Positions 34,922 to 49,900 of a DNA stretch of 64,000 nucleotides are shown piece after piece (the first letter of the stretch is position 1; each line of letters starts with the position of its first letter). The notes beneath the pieces are model-generated. The model saw only the letters and a program-made list of their open reading frames with translations, ran no database searches and was not told the DNA's origin. Origin of the DNA: Macquaria australasica (taxonomy: Eukaryota > Chordata > Actinopteri > Centrarchiformes > Percichthyidae). A program made the position numbers and the translations under genes. The stretch lies in assembly GCA_005408345.1 (NCBI GenBank), contig SEMN01000490.1, positions 124,001 to 188,000 of the forward strand. The letters are read 5' to 3'.

Positions 34922-37900
34922 GACATTTTTTGGGAATCAGTTAAAAAATGCTACATCCCTACTAGAGAGCCCTGAATTATTTGCACCCCAGTTATGACTA
35001 ATATCACAGATTCATTGAAATGGAAAATGTCTTCTTGAACTTAATTTCTTTGATCCTAAACAGTTGAGTCTGGATTTAACCACTCGAGCACTTTCCCTCG
35101 AAGCTGAGCAGAAGAGCTTTTAGGTCTCTTAATGAGCTCATCAGCAGATAAACCCCGGAGCCTGTTCAGCAGCTGGAAACGGCTGACCTGGTGAAGTTAG
35201 TTTCTCACTGCCTTGGAACCAGCACATTAAAAATGCCCTGTAGCTGTGGCATTATAAATAGATGTGGAGGTGGGCATCATGAGTCATCCAACGTTCAGCC
35301 ATTGAAATGCTGCATGTGGTCAGAGATGGCAATTAGAGAAGGTTTTCTTACTTCTTGTAGCTTTACATTTTTATTGTTAAGGATTCAGCACTCCTTAACT
35401 AATAGTGTAAAAGTGCTATTATCTCTTTTGATCACAGCTATGTCATCTGATCACAATTTATTATTTATCTCGAGAACAAATTGTGACTGTACCGTTATGT
35501 GCAGGCCTACTTCCTCCCCCCTCTGTCATTTTTGTTCTGCTGTGTAATTGAAAAAGGACATGAAGTAAGGAAGGCTGTTATCCTGAGATAATGACACATT
35601 CAAGTCCTGATCACAAAAAACACACCTGTTTGTGTTTGTAGGAGGAGATCGAGACCCAGAGACAGCAGCATGATGCCAGAGTGATGTCCATCAGGACAGA
35701 AGAGAAACAGAAGATGGACAAGATGGCAGATGACTTGGACCAGAAATGGAGAGATGCACTGCGGTAAAAAAAAAAGACAAGAAAACTCTCTCCTCTGTCC
35801 TCGTATGTCTTACACTCTCTGTCAGCCTGTCAGTCTCACTTTCTCTTGCTTTGTTCTTTCCATTTGTTCTCTCATTCTTCCCTGTCATCTCTCGCCCCCT
35901 TCTGCTTCACAATCACACTTGTTATTAGCATAACAAGTCGACGTGTTTTGCCAAAGCACTCATGGATATTAATAAGAACGAATAGGAAATGAACACAATT
36001 GGAAGCAAGTTTATAGAGGCTTACAATATTTAGAGATCCTTAAGCAGGACAAAATGAAGCAGAGTGGGCACACAGACACAAATGCAACAAAATATAATTT
36101 CACCAAACTCTCTCCTGTCTCTCTTTAGGGAAGAGGTGCGTTTGTTGAAGGAGGAGTTGAACGAGGAGTACGAAGCAGACAAACAGGCAACGCTGACTCA
36201 GCTCTCCCAGCAGAAAGAACTGGAGATCATGGCGGCAAGAGAGGGCTGGCAGAGGAAGGTGGAAGACCTGCTGGAACAGGTGAAACACAGTTAGAGTGGG
36301 ACCCATATTGTTTTTTGTTAGGAAGTTAGAAAATGCAAGTGTAAGTCAAGTCTTAGGTCTTCATAATGAATCAAACATAACAGCAATATATTCAGTTATT
36401 AGTATATATTAATGGATATGGAAATGTCTTCAGAATGCATTAAGAGCCAGTCACAAATATTAGATTTTATTTTTGCAGGAATGACCAGCTACAGATTTCA
36501 AACTGAATGTTTTCTCTTTTAGAAGGTGATACAGATGTTCTTTATTTATGTTTTACTATTGCAGTGACAACACTGGTAATTAGTGTCAGAATTTCTGTCT
36601 TTTATTGAGGAAAAGCCTTTGAAACTGAGTTTAAACAACAAAACGTTGCATTTAAATCAAGGATGAATGTAGTTGAAAGCAATTTTTATCTATTCCTTGG
36701 CTTTGATAGAAATAAGGGCACGCCCAACCCTGACCTTTACCCCCCCCCACACACACACACACCCCCACCCTCCCCCACTTTGGGAATCACTTTGGGAATC
36801 ACTTTGATTGAGCTCCACTCGATGTTATGGCCTGGAGACAGCCTGGAACAAGTGCCTGTATGAGGAGAGATACAAGTCCATCTCACAATCACTGCTGCTG
36901 CCTCTAACTGTGTCTGTGAATGTGATTAACAGTCATGCCATAAACAACCACTTCACCTTCTTTATGATATACATAATTCCCACAACAACAATAAATTGGC
37001 CTGAAAAGACTAAAGGATTTAACTTCTCTTCCTTGGCTATTTTTGTTCAGTGTCTCTGTTCTTTGCCTACAGTGATGCAGAATGAAAAAACAGCTTCGGT
37101 TTTTTTAATTAGTTCTTCCCAAAGCCCATATCTCTCAGCCAAGTGATCTTCATACACATTTGTTTGCTGTACATACACATACATACTGTAGGCACAGATC
37201 TGAAGAGTGTGTGCATTTGAAATTAATAGTTGATTAGTTTTTCTTCTCCTTGTAGCTACAATTGCTTGAGAATTTTTTGAATGGGAATTTAAGTAGAAAT
37301 TAGCAGAGCTGCTCAGGTCAGAATTAAAGGTCTGTAGCAACAGAGAACCATTTGATGCTGGGCTGAAAGCGCAGACGCTTGTCTGCTTTTACTCATCTAG
37401 CCATCCGTGCTGAGCATACTGCCTCTGGGTAATTCAGAGCTCAGCTGAGTCATAACTGAAACCTCAAAGAGGCTCGTCCTGATTTTGCCAAGACGCCGGT
37501 GGCCGCAGATAAACATTTTCTGACAAGCTGGAGCCAGCAACCAACTAATGCCAGCTTGGCAACTTTTTAGATGCCCTCACCCGCCCACTTCGTGACAAGA
37601 GCACCTCACGGCAAAATGCAACAAAGTTAAAGGAACAGACAGAATTTGTAGGAAATCCTTGTCATCACAGAAGATTTTAGCCAAATCCCCATATTTTTAC
37701 TCTTTTTATCAAAATATTTTAGTTTACTGGGAGCAAATGACACCTTAGTTAGATGCGTCCTTGGTTTTGAGGCAAAGCCCACGTATCTGTCTTTGCTCTG
37801 TGATGGACCACTGATCTGGCCAGGGTGTTGGATAGCGATAAATCTGCAAACAGTCCAAAATACAAACATCATAAATTAAGATGCTGGAATGAGGGAATGT

Positions 37901-40900
37901 TTGGTATTGTTATGTCAAAAAATGCCTTAAATGATTTGATAGTTTTTAAAATAGTAAAATAGCTCTACCTATGACAATACAATTTTTGAAGACTGGAGAG
38001 GGAGGAAGAGCTGGGCCCTTTTATATTGGCCTAATAATTAGACTTGAAAAATAATTTCATAAAGGCTTCTTTAGTGAGCATTATCTATGTGAGTCACACA
38101 GTACAAAATGCTGCATTTTAAACTGATCATGCAGAGTGGCTGAAAATAAACATCAAACAATGTCACAGACCAAATACCTAAGGAGCTTACACTCTGTGTG
38201 CATATGTATGTCTGTGTGTTTGAGTGTTAGTCCTGCGTCTCATCAAAGGGCTTTGGAGAATTGTGCTTTTTTTAAAAAGTTTTTTTAATTTAATTTAGCT
38301 ACATGAAGAAACAGTCGTCTGCATTTAGTGTATATAAGTGTTTGTGCTATAGAGAGCATCATTAAATAAATGATTTTGTGTTTGAGTGATTTTATACTAC
38401 ACAGATCATTTAATGCATGTTATTCTTGCTATATTTGTGTATACGTACTATACATATGCATTCTTGATTCTATATCAGTTTTCTACAAACAAATGTATTA
38501 TTTTCAAACCCAACCTGCATTGTGAGTTCTCTACTGTATTATTAGAGCAAGGCATTATGGGCCAGCAATAATCCTTTCCTCCCATAAAGGAAATTCCAGG
38601 CACTGAGGTTCCTTTCATTAGCATTTGAAGAATTAAACCTTATGAATGCTCACTTTTTGTACCTCGATACTGTTATGCATTTATGTGCACAATATAAATA
38701 TTCATGTTGAGACTTTCCAGGAAAAGACAGCAGCCATCCTGCTAGTTCAGGCTGGTGTGAAGACAAATGGTCACAGGTATAACTATAGTGATCTGCACTG
38801 TGTTGACCTAGTTACAGCTCTACTGAAACACCAGCACTACTGGAGGCTCAGAGATGGGATTGATGCAGGGAGAGACTCACACTCCCCTCAGATTTAACAC
38901 ATCATTCACACTTTAAGCACAAAGCAGCTGATACTGTTCACACATGATCCGTGATTGAAACTAACAGCTGTCAAAGTGACAACAGAAAGTCTCCTGTATG
39001 ATGGATGAGTTATCAACTATATTAAAATATTTTGTAGAAGCATTATAATAGAGTAGATTCTCAAGTAGCCTCAACTACACAAACTTTATTTTGAAGTAGG
39101 CTTATATTAGAAACATTTTTATTCCTTAATTCCCTTGTTTTTTATATTTGATCACATTTCAGTGAACATTTTTCTGATACCGTATTCCAATGGCAGCTAC
39201 TTTGTCATTATTTTGTTCAGTGTTAAACTAATGTCCATGAAACCCAACACTTCCTGCACAGATCTTTCACATTAAAAGGGTTTCGGCAGCTCAAATGGGA
39301 TAATCCCTTGCTTTCCTGGTAGGCTTTTGATGTGAATTTCATACAGTAGCTTAACACCGATTCGAAAAAATGGCAGTGAGTGAAAACAGTATTAAAATGA
39401 GAAACCAAGAGCAGCCGTGTTGTGGGTACGACATGACTGTTCAATGGATTTAATGCTGTGGAAATGTACATTACTGTATGCTGAATTTACCACGTGAGCA
39501 GTTAAAGTACAGGTAATTTCACCCCGAATTTGCAGCAAAAAGCAACACAACCCAATCAAAATAGAGTCCCTCCAAACGTTTTTGGACATTTCTATACCTG
39601 ATAAGTCTCTCTTCATCTGTGATTTATAGGTTCTTTAAGGGTCGGCATGGAGGTAACAACTACAAGAAGTGTTTGCACACACAAATTAATCCAAACTTTT
39701 TCAACCTTTGAGATATACAAGCCAAAAATCAAGAAAATTACGACTCTCATGTCTGTCAATACCTGGTCAAACCAAGCATCAGCCTCGCACATGTGATGGA
39801 CACAGCATGGCAACCACATATTTTGTTTAAGTGTAAGAGAATTTAGTTACTGGATATGAAAGTCCCTAACTGTGAAGTGTCCGTGTTGTTTTGTGTGTGT
39901 GTGGGTGGATGTGCCACTTGTATCTGTAATGACTTCTTTGTCATTAAGATATTTTCATTACAAGGTTCTAGCCCCAGGCTGCTGTTTGTGTGTCAGTATG
40001 TGCGCATGAGAGTGTGTTTAATTAAGACATCGATGGTTGCACTACAGGTTGTTCAAGGTATTTTCACCTTGTTAATCTTGTACCTCCAGTTATTTTTCTC
40101 TTAATATAAAAATTATTAATTGTAACATATATGTGACATATAGTGGGCACAGCAGGGGAGGACGTACTGTACAGGTCATCTGTCTGTCTTTTTATATCCA
40201 TATCCAGTGTGGAACCCCACAGACTTCATCCAGCCCCTGCTCCTCATCCTCTCATTTTAAATCCATCTTACCTTGCAGATACTAATGTAGTACTCCTACA
40301 GCACTAAATCCTGCCGGGGATTTAACTGCCAGAGCTTGAGGAAGAGTGGCGTGTGGAGGAGCAGAGCCGGCAGTCTGAGAGAGTTCACTTAGGCCCCTAA
40401 TAGTTCCAATATCTCCTCAAAACAAAACTGTTTTGTGTGCTGCGATGGGGTTTACGCCAGTTGGCTTTATGTTATTTGGCTCTGTGCGCTGTCGCTCGAT
40501 GTCTGACAAGCTGTCGGCTCATTTAGATGAGTGGTGAAATCTCTACAAAAACTCCAGCACTCAGTGTTTGGCTTATATTTATGTGTCGATACCACCACCA
40601 GTGAGTAGTTGTCAAAAAATCGAGACTTAAGTCAAAACAATCTGTGGAAAAACTGTTTTCATGTGAGGATTAAAGAATGAAAGACGGTGGCAGGAGGAAA
40701 CAGAAGGAAAGAGCGATGATGTTTTCAATGCTGACCTAATTAAGTGTGTGCAGTAAGTCGAGCGAGTTGTTCATTTCCTGGAGATACATATTTCTTAAAT
40801 GACGAGGCCATTTGCTCTGAAGAAGAAATTGAATGTGATGTTGCTGTGCAGAAACAAAGCCAGTAAGAGACAGAAAACCACTCAAAGCCGTATCAGATTG

Positions 40901-43900
40901 TCACTGCAATATGCAATTACTGTTTTTATGTGTAAGGGGCGGGCACACTGACCTGTCCACATTTGCTTTTATTATCTATCCGTCTGTCCATTTTTTTACA
41001 TTTTGAAACAAGCCTGGTACTTAAACTATGGCTGCTTTGCCCTTCAGTATGACCACCAGTAATTATATATCTGCTTTGTATTTTCTCTCTGTCTGTCCAG
41101 ATCTCTCTACTGAAACAATCCCTGGAGCTGCAGTTGTCTCAGTCCCAGTCAGCTCTCCAGCAGCTGCAGTCTCAGTTCAACCAGGAGAGAGAGCTGCTGA
41201 GCCAACAGCTGAAAGGTAAGCTGGCCTATTTATCTGATTGATAAAAGCCTCCCTGTTCACTGATCATTCTCCTACATATAAGAGTTGTGTTATGTTACTA
41301 CTAATGCAAACATTTCTACTGCTGCTGCTGCTTCACATTATAAGTGTTCAACTGGGGAACCACGGGGAGGCTTTTATTGCAAAGCAGCCATAAGAAATGC
41401 AATGTATTTGTCACCAAGGGTAGAGCTGATGCGTCTATAAAACAAAACATGGTCATTTTCAGTAATGGTCGTTTGCAGGAGAGGAATGGTTAAACCAGAA
41501 ACGGCCACACTGAGTTGTTAGATGACAAGCTGCGGTCGACACGCTCTTCTTGCGCGAACCAGCGCATCTCCAACACGTCAGCAAGGGAATCAATTCCTGT
41601 TACAGCGCTGTACTGTTGCAATTTATCGCGGTGAAACAAAAATACTCCTGAATGGTTTTCTACTCGGCAAAATAAAAATCCAAAACACAGACACATCAAA
41701 GTAAAATAAAGTTAAAGAAAAATCCGTTCATCAAGTGCATGATGTCTTGTCTCATGCCACTGCGTGACTGGAGCAGATTGTCATGTCATCTGTCTTGTTA
41801 AACAGAATGGAAACACGTCTGCTTTTGAAGATACTGTGTGTAATGTTTATATCTCTGTATGCGTGTGTGTGTTTGCAGAGATGCAGAGAGAACATCAGAG
41901 GAGAGAGCATCGATTACAGGAGGCTCACTGCTGTGCCCTGGGCACCATGGAGGACGCCAGACAACACCAGATAAGGGTAGGATTTGCACACACACATGTT
42001 AAGCATGTATGCATGTAGGTTTGCGTTCTTTGGCTTGGGATTTGTCGTGTTTACTGCAGTCCTAGTTTGTCTTTCAGTGTTCATGCTTTATTAGACACAA
42101 ATCTATGTATTTTTTTGGAATATTGTATGTATTCCTCCGCTCTTGGAAAAAAGTAGAGCAGGATTGTAACTTTTCAAGTGTCACTGAGACATTACCCCAA
42201 AGCAGTACATTACAGTACCCTTTGTTGTACCCCTTTCATTTGTACCTTTACAGGTATCCCATTATGTACTGTTGAAAATGTGCTTTTCAGTACAAAAATG
42301 TGCTGCTGCACCTATTTTTTTGCTGTCTGCTTGTTTTTTCTATACAGCAGTCTGTGATCAGCAAAAGTCCTTAAAATAGTGCTTCTGGTGCAAGATGAGA
42401 TCCTCAGCATGAGGACTATAAAATTGAAGATTTTCTCTGACATTCTCTACTGAACGACATTATCATGAAGCCATTCATACCTCATGCAGTTTGGAAAGTG
42501 CAGTAGTCAGTGTTGCAATTTGGACTTTTTTTTCCAATTTGGTCTATAGCACACTAATTATTTCTTTGTGTGTATGTGTAAATAGGAAAGTAAGCCACAG
42601 TATTAGTTGTGAGCTTCTGTGAATGATGGTCTACCAACACAATACACAAATAGAACAAGTTTTAGTTGTTGTAATATTCTTAGTTTAAATTTAATGATCC
42701 TTCTATTCCTGCTGCAGAATAAATTGGAGGTGAAAGTCATAAAGCAATCAAATCAACAGAGAAAGTTCTAGCTTTGATAAACAATTCATTAGGTTCATCT
42801 AGTTTAATTTCACCCATTTCCTTGTTAAATGATATCGAAAATGAGCCAGGGTGGTAATAGCTTATTGTGGAGTTATTATGCTTGAAGCTCTCCTATAATT
42901 ACATTGCAGGCAGAAACCTCTGATAGTTTTTTACTGCCCCATTGAACAAAATGATTATAGTACTGTGTCTATGAGGGGATGTGTCAGATACCTTTTTAAC
43001 CTTTTACCTTTTGTTTCAGTTCCTCCTGGTTGAGGTCATAGATCACACAATCCACCTTTATGGAAATGAGACAGTTCAATAGGTTTATGGATTCCTTTTT
43101 ACAGAAAAGAAGCATGAATAATGTTTCTCTGGAAAATTACCTTTGTTCAGTTGGCGGTTGCTTGTTGAACATCATCGTTCACATTCTTTTTCTCCAACAT
43201 TACACAGCTGATTATATGTTACAGTAAAGGTGCGTAGAGCAGGGTTTAGTACAGTAACTACATATACATATATATGATTTACATACAAGAAATGCAAGAA
43301 ATCAATGTACATCACCAATGTGAGTTGTGGTAAACAGCGACTTTGGAATGATATATAAATATTGTTCCAGTGATTTCATACTTATTTCTAAGTTTTCCAA
43401 GATCTTGGTGGAGCTGTTTTTTCTAATGTTTTGTGGCTGTGAGCAGCTCCTCTGATTCTTTTATGCAATGCTTTGTGGGACAAATAGAGCCCACCAACAG
43501 CACACTCAATAAACAAGTGGATTAAGTCTGCATACTGACTCTTTTGAGTATAATTACTTTTGTCACTTCTCCTGCCTGAACACACTACACACTCCTAAAC
43601 CTAATAAGAATTAGTATAGAATTGGGACACAGCTACATTGTGGCTCATTGTTTGTCTTCTGGGTTTAATTTCCCAACAAATGGATTGCATTGCTTTCTTT
43701 CTGCCAACTTTCAAATTGCTCAAATATTATATGTCAAAGCATCCCTGGGGTTCTCAAACTTAACACTACTCACAACTGTGTCACCACATGGAAAAACGTA
43801 CGTTTGATGTAACGTATTATATCATCTTGATCCTCTCCCCCATTTCCCCTCCCTCTCTATCCTCCTTTCTCCTCCCTCCATCCTGCTTCTCTTTCCTGCC

Positions 43901-46900
43901 CTTGGCCAGGCACTGGAGGAGCGTCTGAAGCAGGAGCAGAGGGAGGAGGTTCATGCTCTGAAGGAAGCCCACAGGAGGACCTTAGACATCCTGAGACAGC
44001 AGTCAGACCAGGAGCTGCAGACGCTGCGATTTGAACTGGAGGATGAAGGGAAAGCAAAACTGGGTAAATGATGATTAGGTTTCCATCCACATCCTCTCTC
44101 CCTGCGACAAGGTTTTTAAACTACAGCAATGACTTTTCTACCCTCAGCGAAGTTGTTTTTACCCATGGTGATTATGTTTCTACCTGCTGTGTTGATGCAT
44201 GTGCCCTTAGTGATGACAAAACATTTCATCCTCATTCTCCATCTCTTGGCTGTTAAAAGAATGGAAGGAAACACAACCACCCATGTACAAAGAGACGATG
44301 CATACCTCTGCAGGACGTGTAAATTCACGGGTTGAATTGTAAAAGACCCTTTGAGAAGCTCTGCGTGATAATGGGACTAAATCAGCAGACTGCATTCAAG
44401 AAGCAGAATAAGCTAAAGTTCAAAAGGAACTCAGATGATGAAAAGCTTGACTTTTGGTGCAAAAGGATTCACAAGAAACAAAGAGGATAATACAGTACAG
44501 TACATAATTTATGATCTGCATCGTTTATCACACAGTCATTTGGTTTTTATCAAACCATCATATTTCTTCTCACAGTGATGATGTTTCTACGCATGAAGCT
44601 GAGATGTTGCTTGATGTTTCTACCCCACCTGTAGATGTTCACTCCCTTTAACCTCTGCGTTTCTGTCTGGCAGCATCTCTTCGTGCAGAACTGAACCACC
44701 TCCATGCTACATCCATAGAGCATCTGAAGCAGATCCACCTTAAAGACAACACTACCATCAAACGAGAGCTAGAGAAGGCTATGGAGCTCAGCCACCAGCA
44801 GGTAACTGTGATGAAAAATGTTTCTCTCTGTTTGTATTGTCTTTTTTCTTCTTTGTTCTTTTCTTATGTTTGCGTGTGACCTAGTTCTAACTAACTACTT
44901 ATTCTCTTTGTTTTTCTCTGTTAATGTGTGCACTGCTCGTGTATTTCATCTAGGAACAAGAGCTCCTGGTTCGTATCTCAGACCTGCAGTCAGAGTTGTG
45001 TTCCCGTAGCAACCGCATCACCGATCTGGACCATGAGATCCACTCTCTGAACGAGACTATCGACACTCTGACCAGAGAGCTGGAGCTGAAGGGCAAAGAG
45101 GTGCTGCGGGTCCGTAGTGAAGCTAACCATCAGATAAGGTACAGAATGGTTCAGCAGACACCGGGAAGCCAAACATAAATTTCAAAATAAGAGGCTTCCA
45201 TAATGTTATACAATAGAACTAAAGAATTAAAGAACACCTCATGTATTCCTTGTCTGTAGACGGACATTTGCAGTTTGTGCATACAACCGATTATCTGTTA
45301 TAAATATACAGGCGCCTTCCTCAGTGTAGCCTCACTAAAATTAACCAGAAAAGAGGACAAAACTCAACAATTAAACAAAAATGGCCAACAATAAATAAAA
45401 AGCTAATGAGGGTAAATGTAAATTGTTACATTTACACTGTTAAATGACCCGTTTAGTGTGTATCTTGGTCACTTGGTCATCACCACGGTCATGCAAGCTT
45501 TAGCTTATCTGCAAGCAAAGATCAACATTGCTTTCTTAAAGGAAATTTGATTCTACTGTGTTCCCATATATGAATGCAGCACACTCGTCATTACTTCCTT
45601 CCACTCAGATTGCAGACAGATAAATTAAAGACTCTGGCATTAACACAGTAGCTATGGATACCATTTCTTTTTATCATTACAAGAGACCCCATGTTCCCTC
45701 CTCCAGCTCTGCTCTTTGGGTCCCAGCTGAGTTCAGTTTGCAGCTGCACATCTTGTCGTCTTCCTCTATAATTTAGTAGAAATGCGGTGTCAATCTCATG
45801 GTTCCCTTCCAGAAAATTAAGTGTATATGTGCAGTAAAAGCCCCTAATGGCACATAAGTGATTACTATTAATATGTACTTGTGATATTGTGCTGCACTTA
45901 AGGAAAAATGCATCCAACACACATTAGATGTTAGGTTATGTTATCTTCACATGTGATCTACTGTAATGTTGCGTCATGGTTTATTTATGAGGTTTGTCTG
46001 TCTCTGCCACAGGGCCCATGAACAAGACCTTTCAAAGAGGCATGAGAGGGACCTGGGGGAGCTGAGTGCAGTCCATCACAGAGAAACACAAATCATGCTG
46101 GCTGACTTCAACAAGGCCCAGGAGGTCCTCAAAGACAAGATTTCTGCTCTACAAATACTGTAAGTCACAGAAATGTGTAATTAAGTCTCTTGTGTTGCTC
46201 CTTTGGGCTGCAACTGTTCCAGCATGTTAAATACAGTGTTATAGTTGTCTCTTGTTCTGTCTCTTCTGGCATAAATCATTGCTTTCTCCTTTTGTAACAT
46301 TGTAACTTTGTAATGATGTTATCCACCTAGTTACCTACTTTGCTTATATATGTCATGTCTGTGTCCAGGTTGGAGGGGACAGAGGAGAAGTTAAGAAACA
46401 GAGAAAGCCGGCCAGAAGACCTGCATGTTATAGCAGAGCTCAGAGAGATGGTCACCGAAAGAGAAGCTCTGGTCAAAAAGCTGGTGGTGAGTAGACTGAG
46501 TGGCATCTGGTGTCAAGGGGTGAGAACAGCTGAAACAAAGCTTTCACAGGAGCAAAAAAGTATCACAACATCCACAGAAACCCAACTCCTTCTTGCAGCA
46601 TAATCCCTTTCTCTGCTATCTGTGTGTACCTCAGTATTTTCCACTCAAATCAGGTTTCTTATTTTTAAACTGCAGTCACAGATATCGCTGGCTGATGGCA
46701 GATTTTATCACATGGAGCGGACAAAGTAATTCCAGTAAATGTGCATTGCAGTATCAGTGTCATCAGAGAGGCTCACTCCTGTGTGTTTTTGGCCTTCAAA
46801 AAGATAGAAAGACACTCCACTGTGTATAGAGTGAATAATGTCTCCAGCTGACTAATTAAAAAACAAGAGCCCTGCATATTTTCACCAAAATATGGATAAC

Positions 46901-49900
46901 TATTTGATTGTAGAAGTTCATTTTTAACCTTGGGAATAGACAAAATCCTCCACATCTTACGGTCTTTGCTCAGTAAAGTAAGAAACTAAGCAAACTGTAT
47001 CTTAGGTCTTCATCATTCTTCTGATAAATGATAAAGACAGTGAAATGCAGTTAAAAGCCCTGTAAAAAGCTATGACTAAATACAAAGCTTCACTCACAAC
47101 ACTGTCAGGCTTGTGGACAGGCCACATGTTGGTTTGTGCAAGTTAAAAGCCCTGTTCCAATATCTGCCCTACGCTTTAGTCCATGAGGTCTCAGCTGTCC
47201 CGCTGTGAGATCGGCAAGCAGTTAAGAGCTCTGTGGTTGACTGTTTGAGCACTTTTTGCACGCTTTCCATTAGTCTGAAACTTTGCACGCTTTGCTCAAG
47301 GGAATAACCCACAATGCATTGTCTTGTGATGTTAAAACAGTGATGACAGTGGAGAGAAAACATGACAATGGCAAACATGATAATCCATTTTAATTATATA
47401 CACACGTTGCTAACCAGCACTATGTATACTATATACTGTATATAACATGCTGTCTTTTTTATAGGACGACAAGAAGTTCTACCAGTTGGAGTTGGTCAAC
47501 AGAGAGACAGGGTTCAACAAGGTCTTCAATTCCAGTGCCAATGTTGGTGTAATCAACCCTCTTATCAAGGTGAGTGGTCTCATACCCAAAAAGCCCTTGT
47601 CAGTGTGAGTGGCATGGATGTGGAGGATCGTGTGGGTGTTTTTGACATCATAAGCTCCTTTTGAGCGGAGTGGCCTCCAAATAGCAACCCTCAGACAGCT
47701 GAAATCACAAAATCCCCACACAACCACGAATGTATGAGAGGACTGCGTTCTCAGTGTTATAAATACTACTGTATGACCATTGGTTTGTTATGTTTTATTT
47801 TGAATGCTCTGCATAGTTCTACCCTAAACACCACACTTCTAGTTCACGATGCATGTGTTGGATATTTGCATCACACACTTCAGTCGGATTTAGCAAACAA
47901 ACACTAAACACAAGAGAATGTAAACCCACATACACACAGCCAAAACTCACGTGTACAATTTCACTAAACCAAAAACTAAAGCTTGAAGTTCATATTCAGT
48001 CACAATTTCTCATCAATGAAAAAAGTGAGTGCTATAAGAAAGATTTTTGTAATCATTGTGCTTGATTTTATCTTTATTTTATTTAATCTTCTTGTTGCGT
48101 TTTTATTCAAAGCACAAAATCATCCCATTCCTCCTGACAACCCGCTGCGTGTGTGAACATTACACACCGTCGAGTTTGCCATAAAGACTGAGCTCCGGGT
48201 ACAAAGCTGCTCATCATCCTTCTTATGTGTACACAGCTGTCATACCTACTGTTTGATCCCAGGAGGCATTCAGAAACAATAATGCTTGATTTCAGCATCA
48301 TAACATCAGTGCTCTCCTTCTTCCCTTTCCTCCTCCTCCTCCTCCTCCTCCTCATGCCGGTGTTTCTCACTGTGGGTTGTTCGTATGAGATAACATGTAT
48401 CCTTGATTCCCTCACTTACACTTCTAAGCTCTCATGAGCAGGTTTAGAAAATGTCTGACTTTGGCAACTCCTAGTGGAAGTATCGAGAAAGTGTCTGTGG
48501 TAGACAGCAATACACATTCCCTTCCCCCAACAGATTTGTGCCTACACAGATTTTCTACCATTTTCATTTTTTGCTAGATGCTTGATTTTTTTTCTTCCTT
48601 TGTCAAATTGTTGTGTTTTATGTCACAAGCCATTGTCCAATCATAGCTTACCACGACACAGCAGGTCTGTCAAGCTGTGGATTTCTCTACATGTTGAAGT
48701 TTGGATGGTGGTTTTTCTTTTTCAAGCCTCCAAAAACACAAGTAAAAGTCTAAGGACTGGATTAAACAGTGTGTGTATCTGCATCTAAGCTGCAGTCGTT
48801 AGCACGTCTGTACTACAACTAGCTACATTACATTATTTTTTGGGGTTATAGGCTGCATTAGAAAAAGCCCAGTTCAGGACCGGCACTCCCCCACTGTGTG
48901 GAAGCCGGCCCACATGGGTTAGTCCTCATCCTCAAATGTTCTTCTCATATGAACAATCAATCATAAATCCAACCCTGGTTGCTTGTTCAAGTATGCTTTT
49001 CTATAGAAAGATAAGCATCCAAACAGGGAATATGTTCGAACCAAAGTTAGTCGGAGTCGTGTTTTTAGCAAACAACAAGAGTTAACGTTAATTTGCTCGC
49101 TTGCCAGCTTAGCTAGCTAGCTGTCCTGTTTCCTGACTTGTTGGATCCCCATCCCTGTGCAGCCTTATAATGCTGGGTTCCTGCGCATGTTTGACACAAA
49201 ACACAAACAGGATATTTGGCATTGGAATGGTGGTTTCTATTACTGTAATCACAATGGAAAGGCAAGAGTAACCGGAAAACTGGATTTGCCAGCTCCTGTA
49301 TTCTCAAAGGTCAGTTCAAGCAAAGGGCTTTCTGCTTATGGTCACGTCTGACTGTCTGTACCTACACAGGCCACAGTTAACGGTGGTAATAGCTGCTGAT
49401 CCTCTCAATACACCGCTGATATAGATCATTTGATACAAACTAAATGCATTCCTCTAACACAGAATCACCTCCCCCAACCCCGCCTTTCTGTGTGTCTGTA
49501 GTTAAAAACAGGCAGCCAGTCAGATCACCACTTCACCAGCTTTCCTAGCCAGTCAGCTCTCCGATTCGTCAGCCCTCCCACCATGAGTCATGAAGGAGAA
49601 GAAGAGGAGGGACAGGAGGCGGAGGAGGTAGGACCAGGAGGCCGCTTTGTGCCTCCTCACTCCCCCCTCCAGAGGTCCCTCCCCAGACTTAGGAAAGCCC
49701 TGCCACTGTTCAGCCCTCTTCCTTGTTTTCCTCTGCCTCAGCATCCTCCTCCTCCTCCTCCCCCTTCTCCTCATCCTCCACATCATCCCATCATGCCAAG
49801 CCTTGCTCTTCCTCATGCTCCTCATCCTAAGGAAGGCCTGGTGCAGCTTCAGGGCCTACAAAGCTTTAGGAGGTGAGAACTAATCTTACTGCCACTGCAG

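Noticed and set aside
35191..35547. 118-codon ORF in intron 12
   Set aside because: Cys/Ser-rich chance frame with no splice-site fit to fam184a and no recognisable motif.
49628..49633. GTAGGA as the exon 23 splice donor
   Set aside because: It leaves phase 0, while the last exon needs one base to complete a codon. Joining gives an early stop, whereas GTGAGA at 49873 keeps the frame to the family-like C-terminus.
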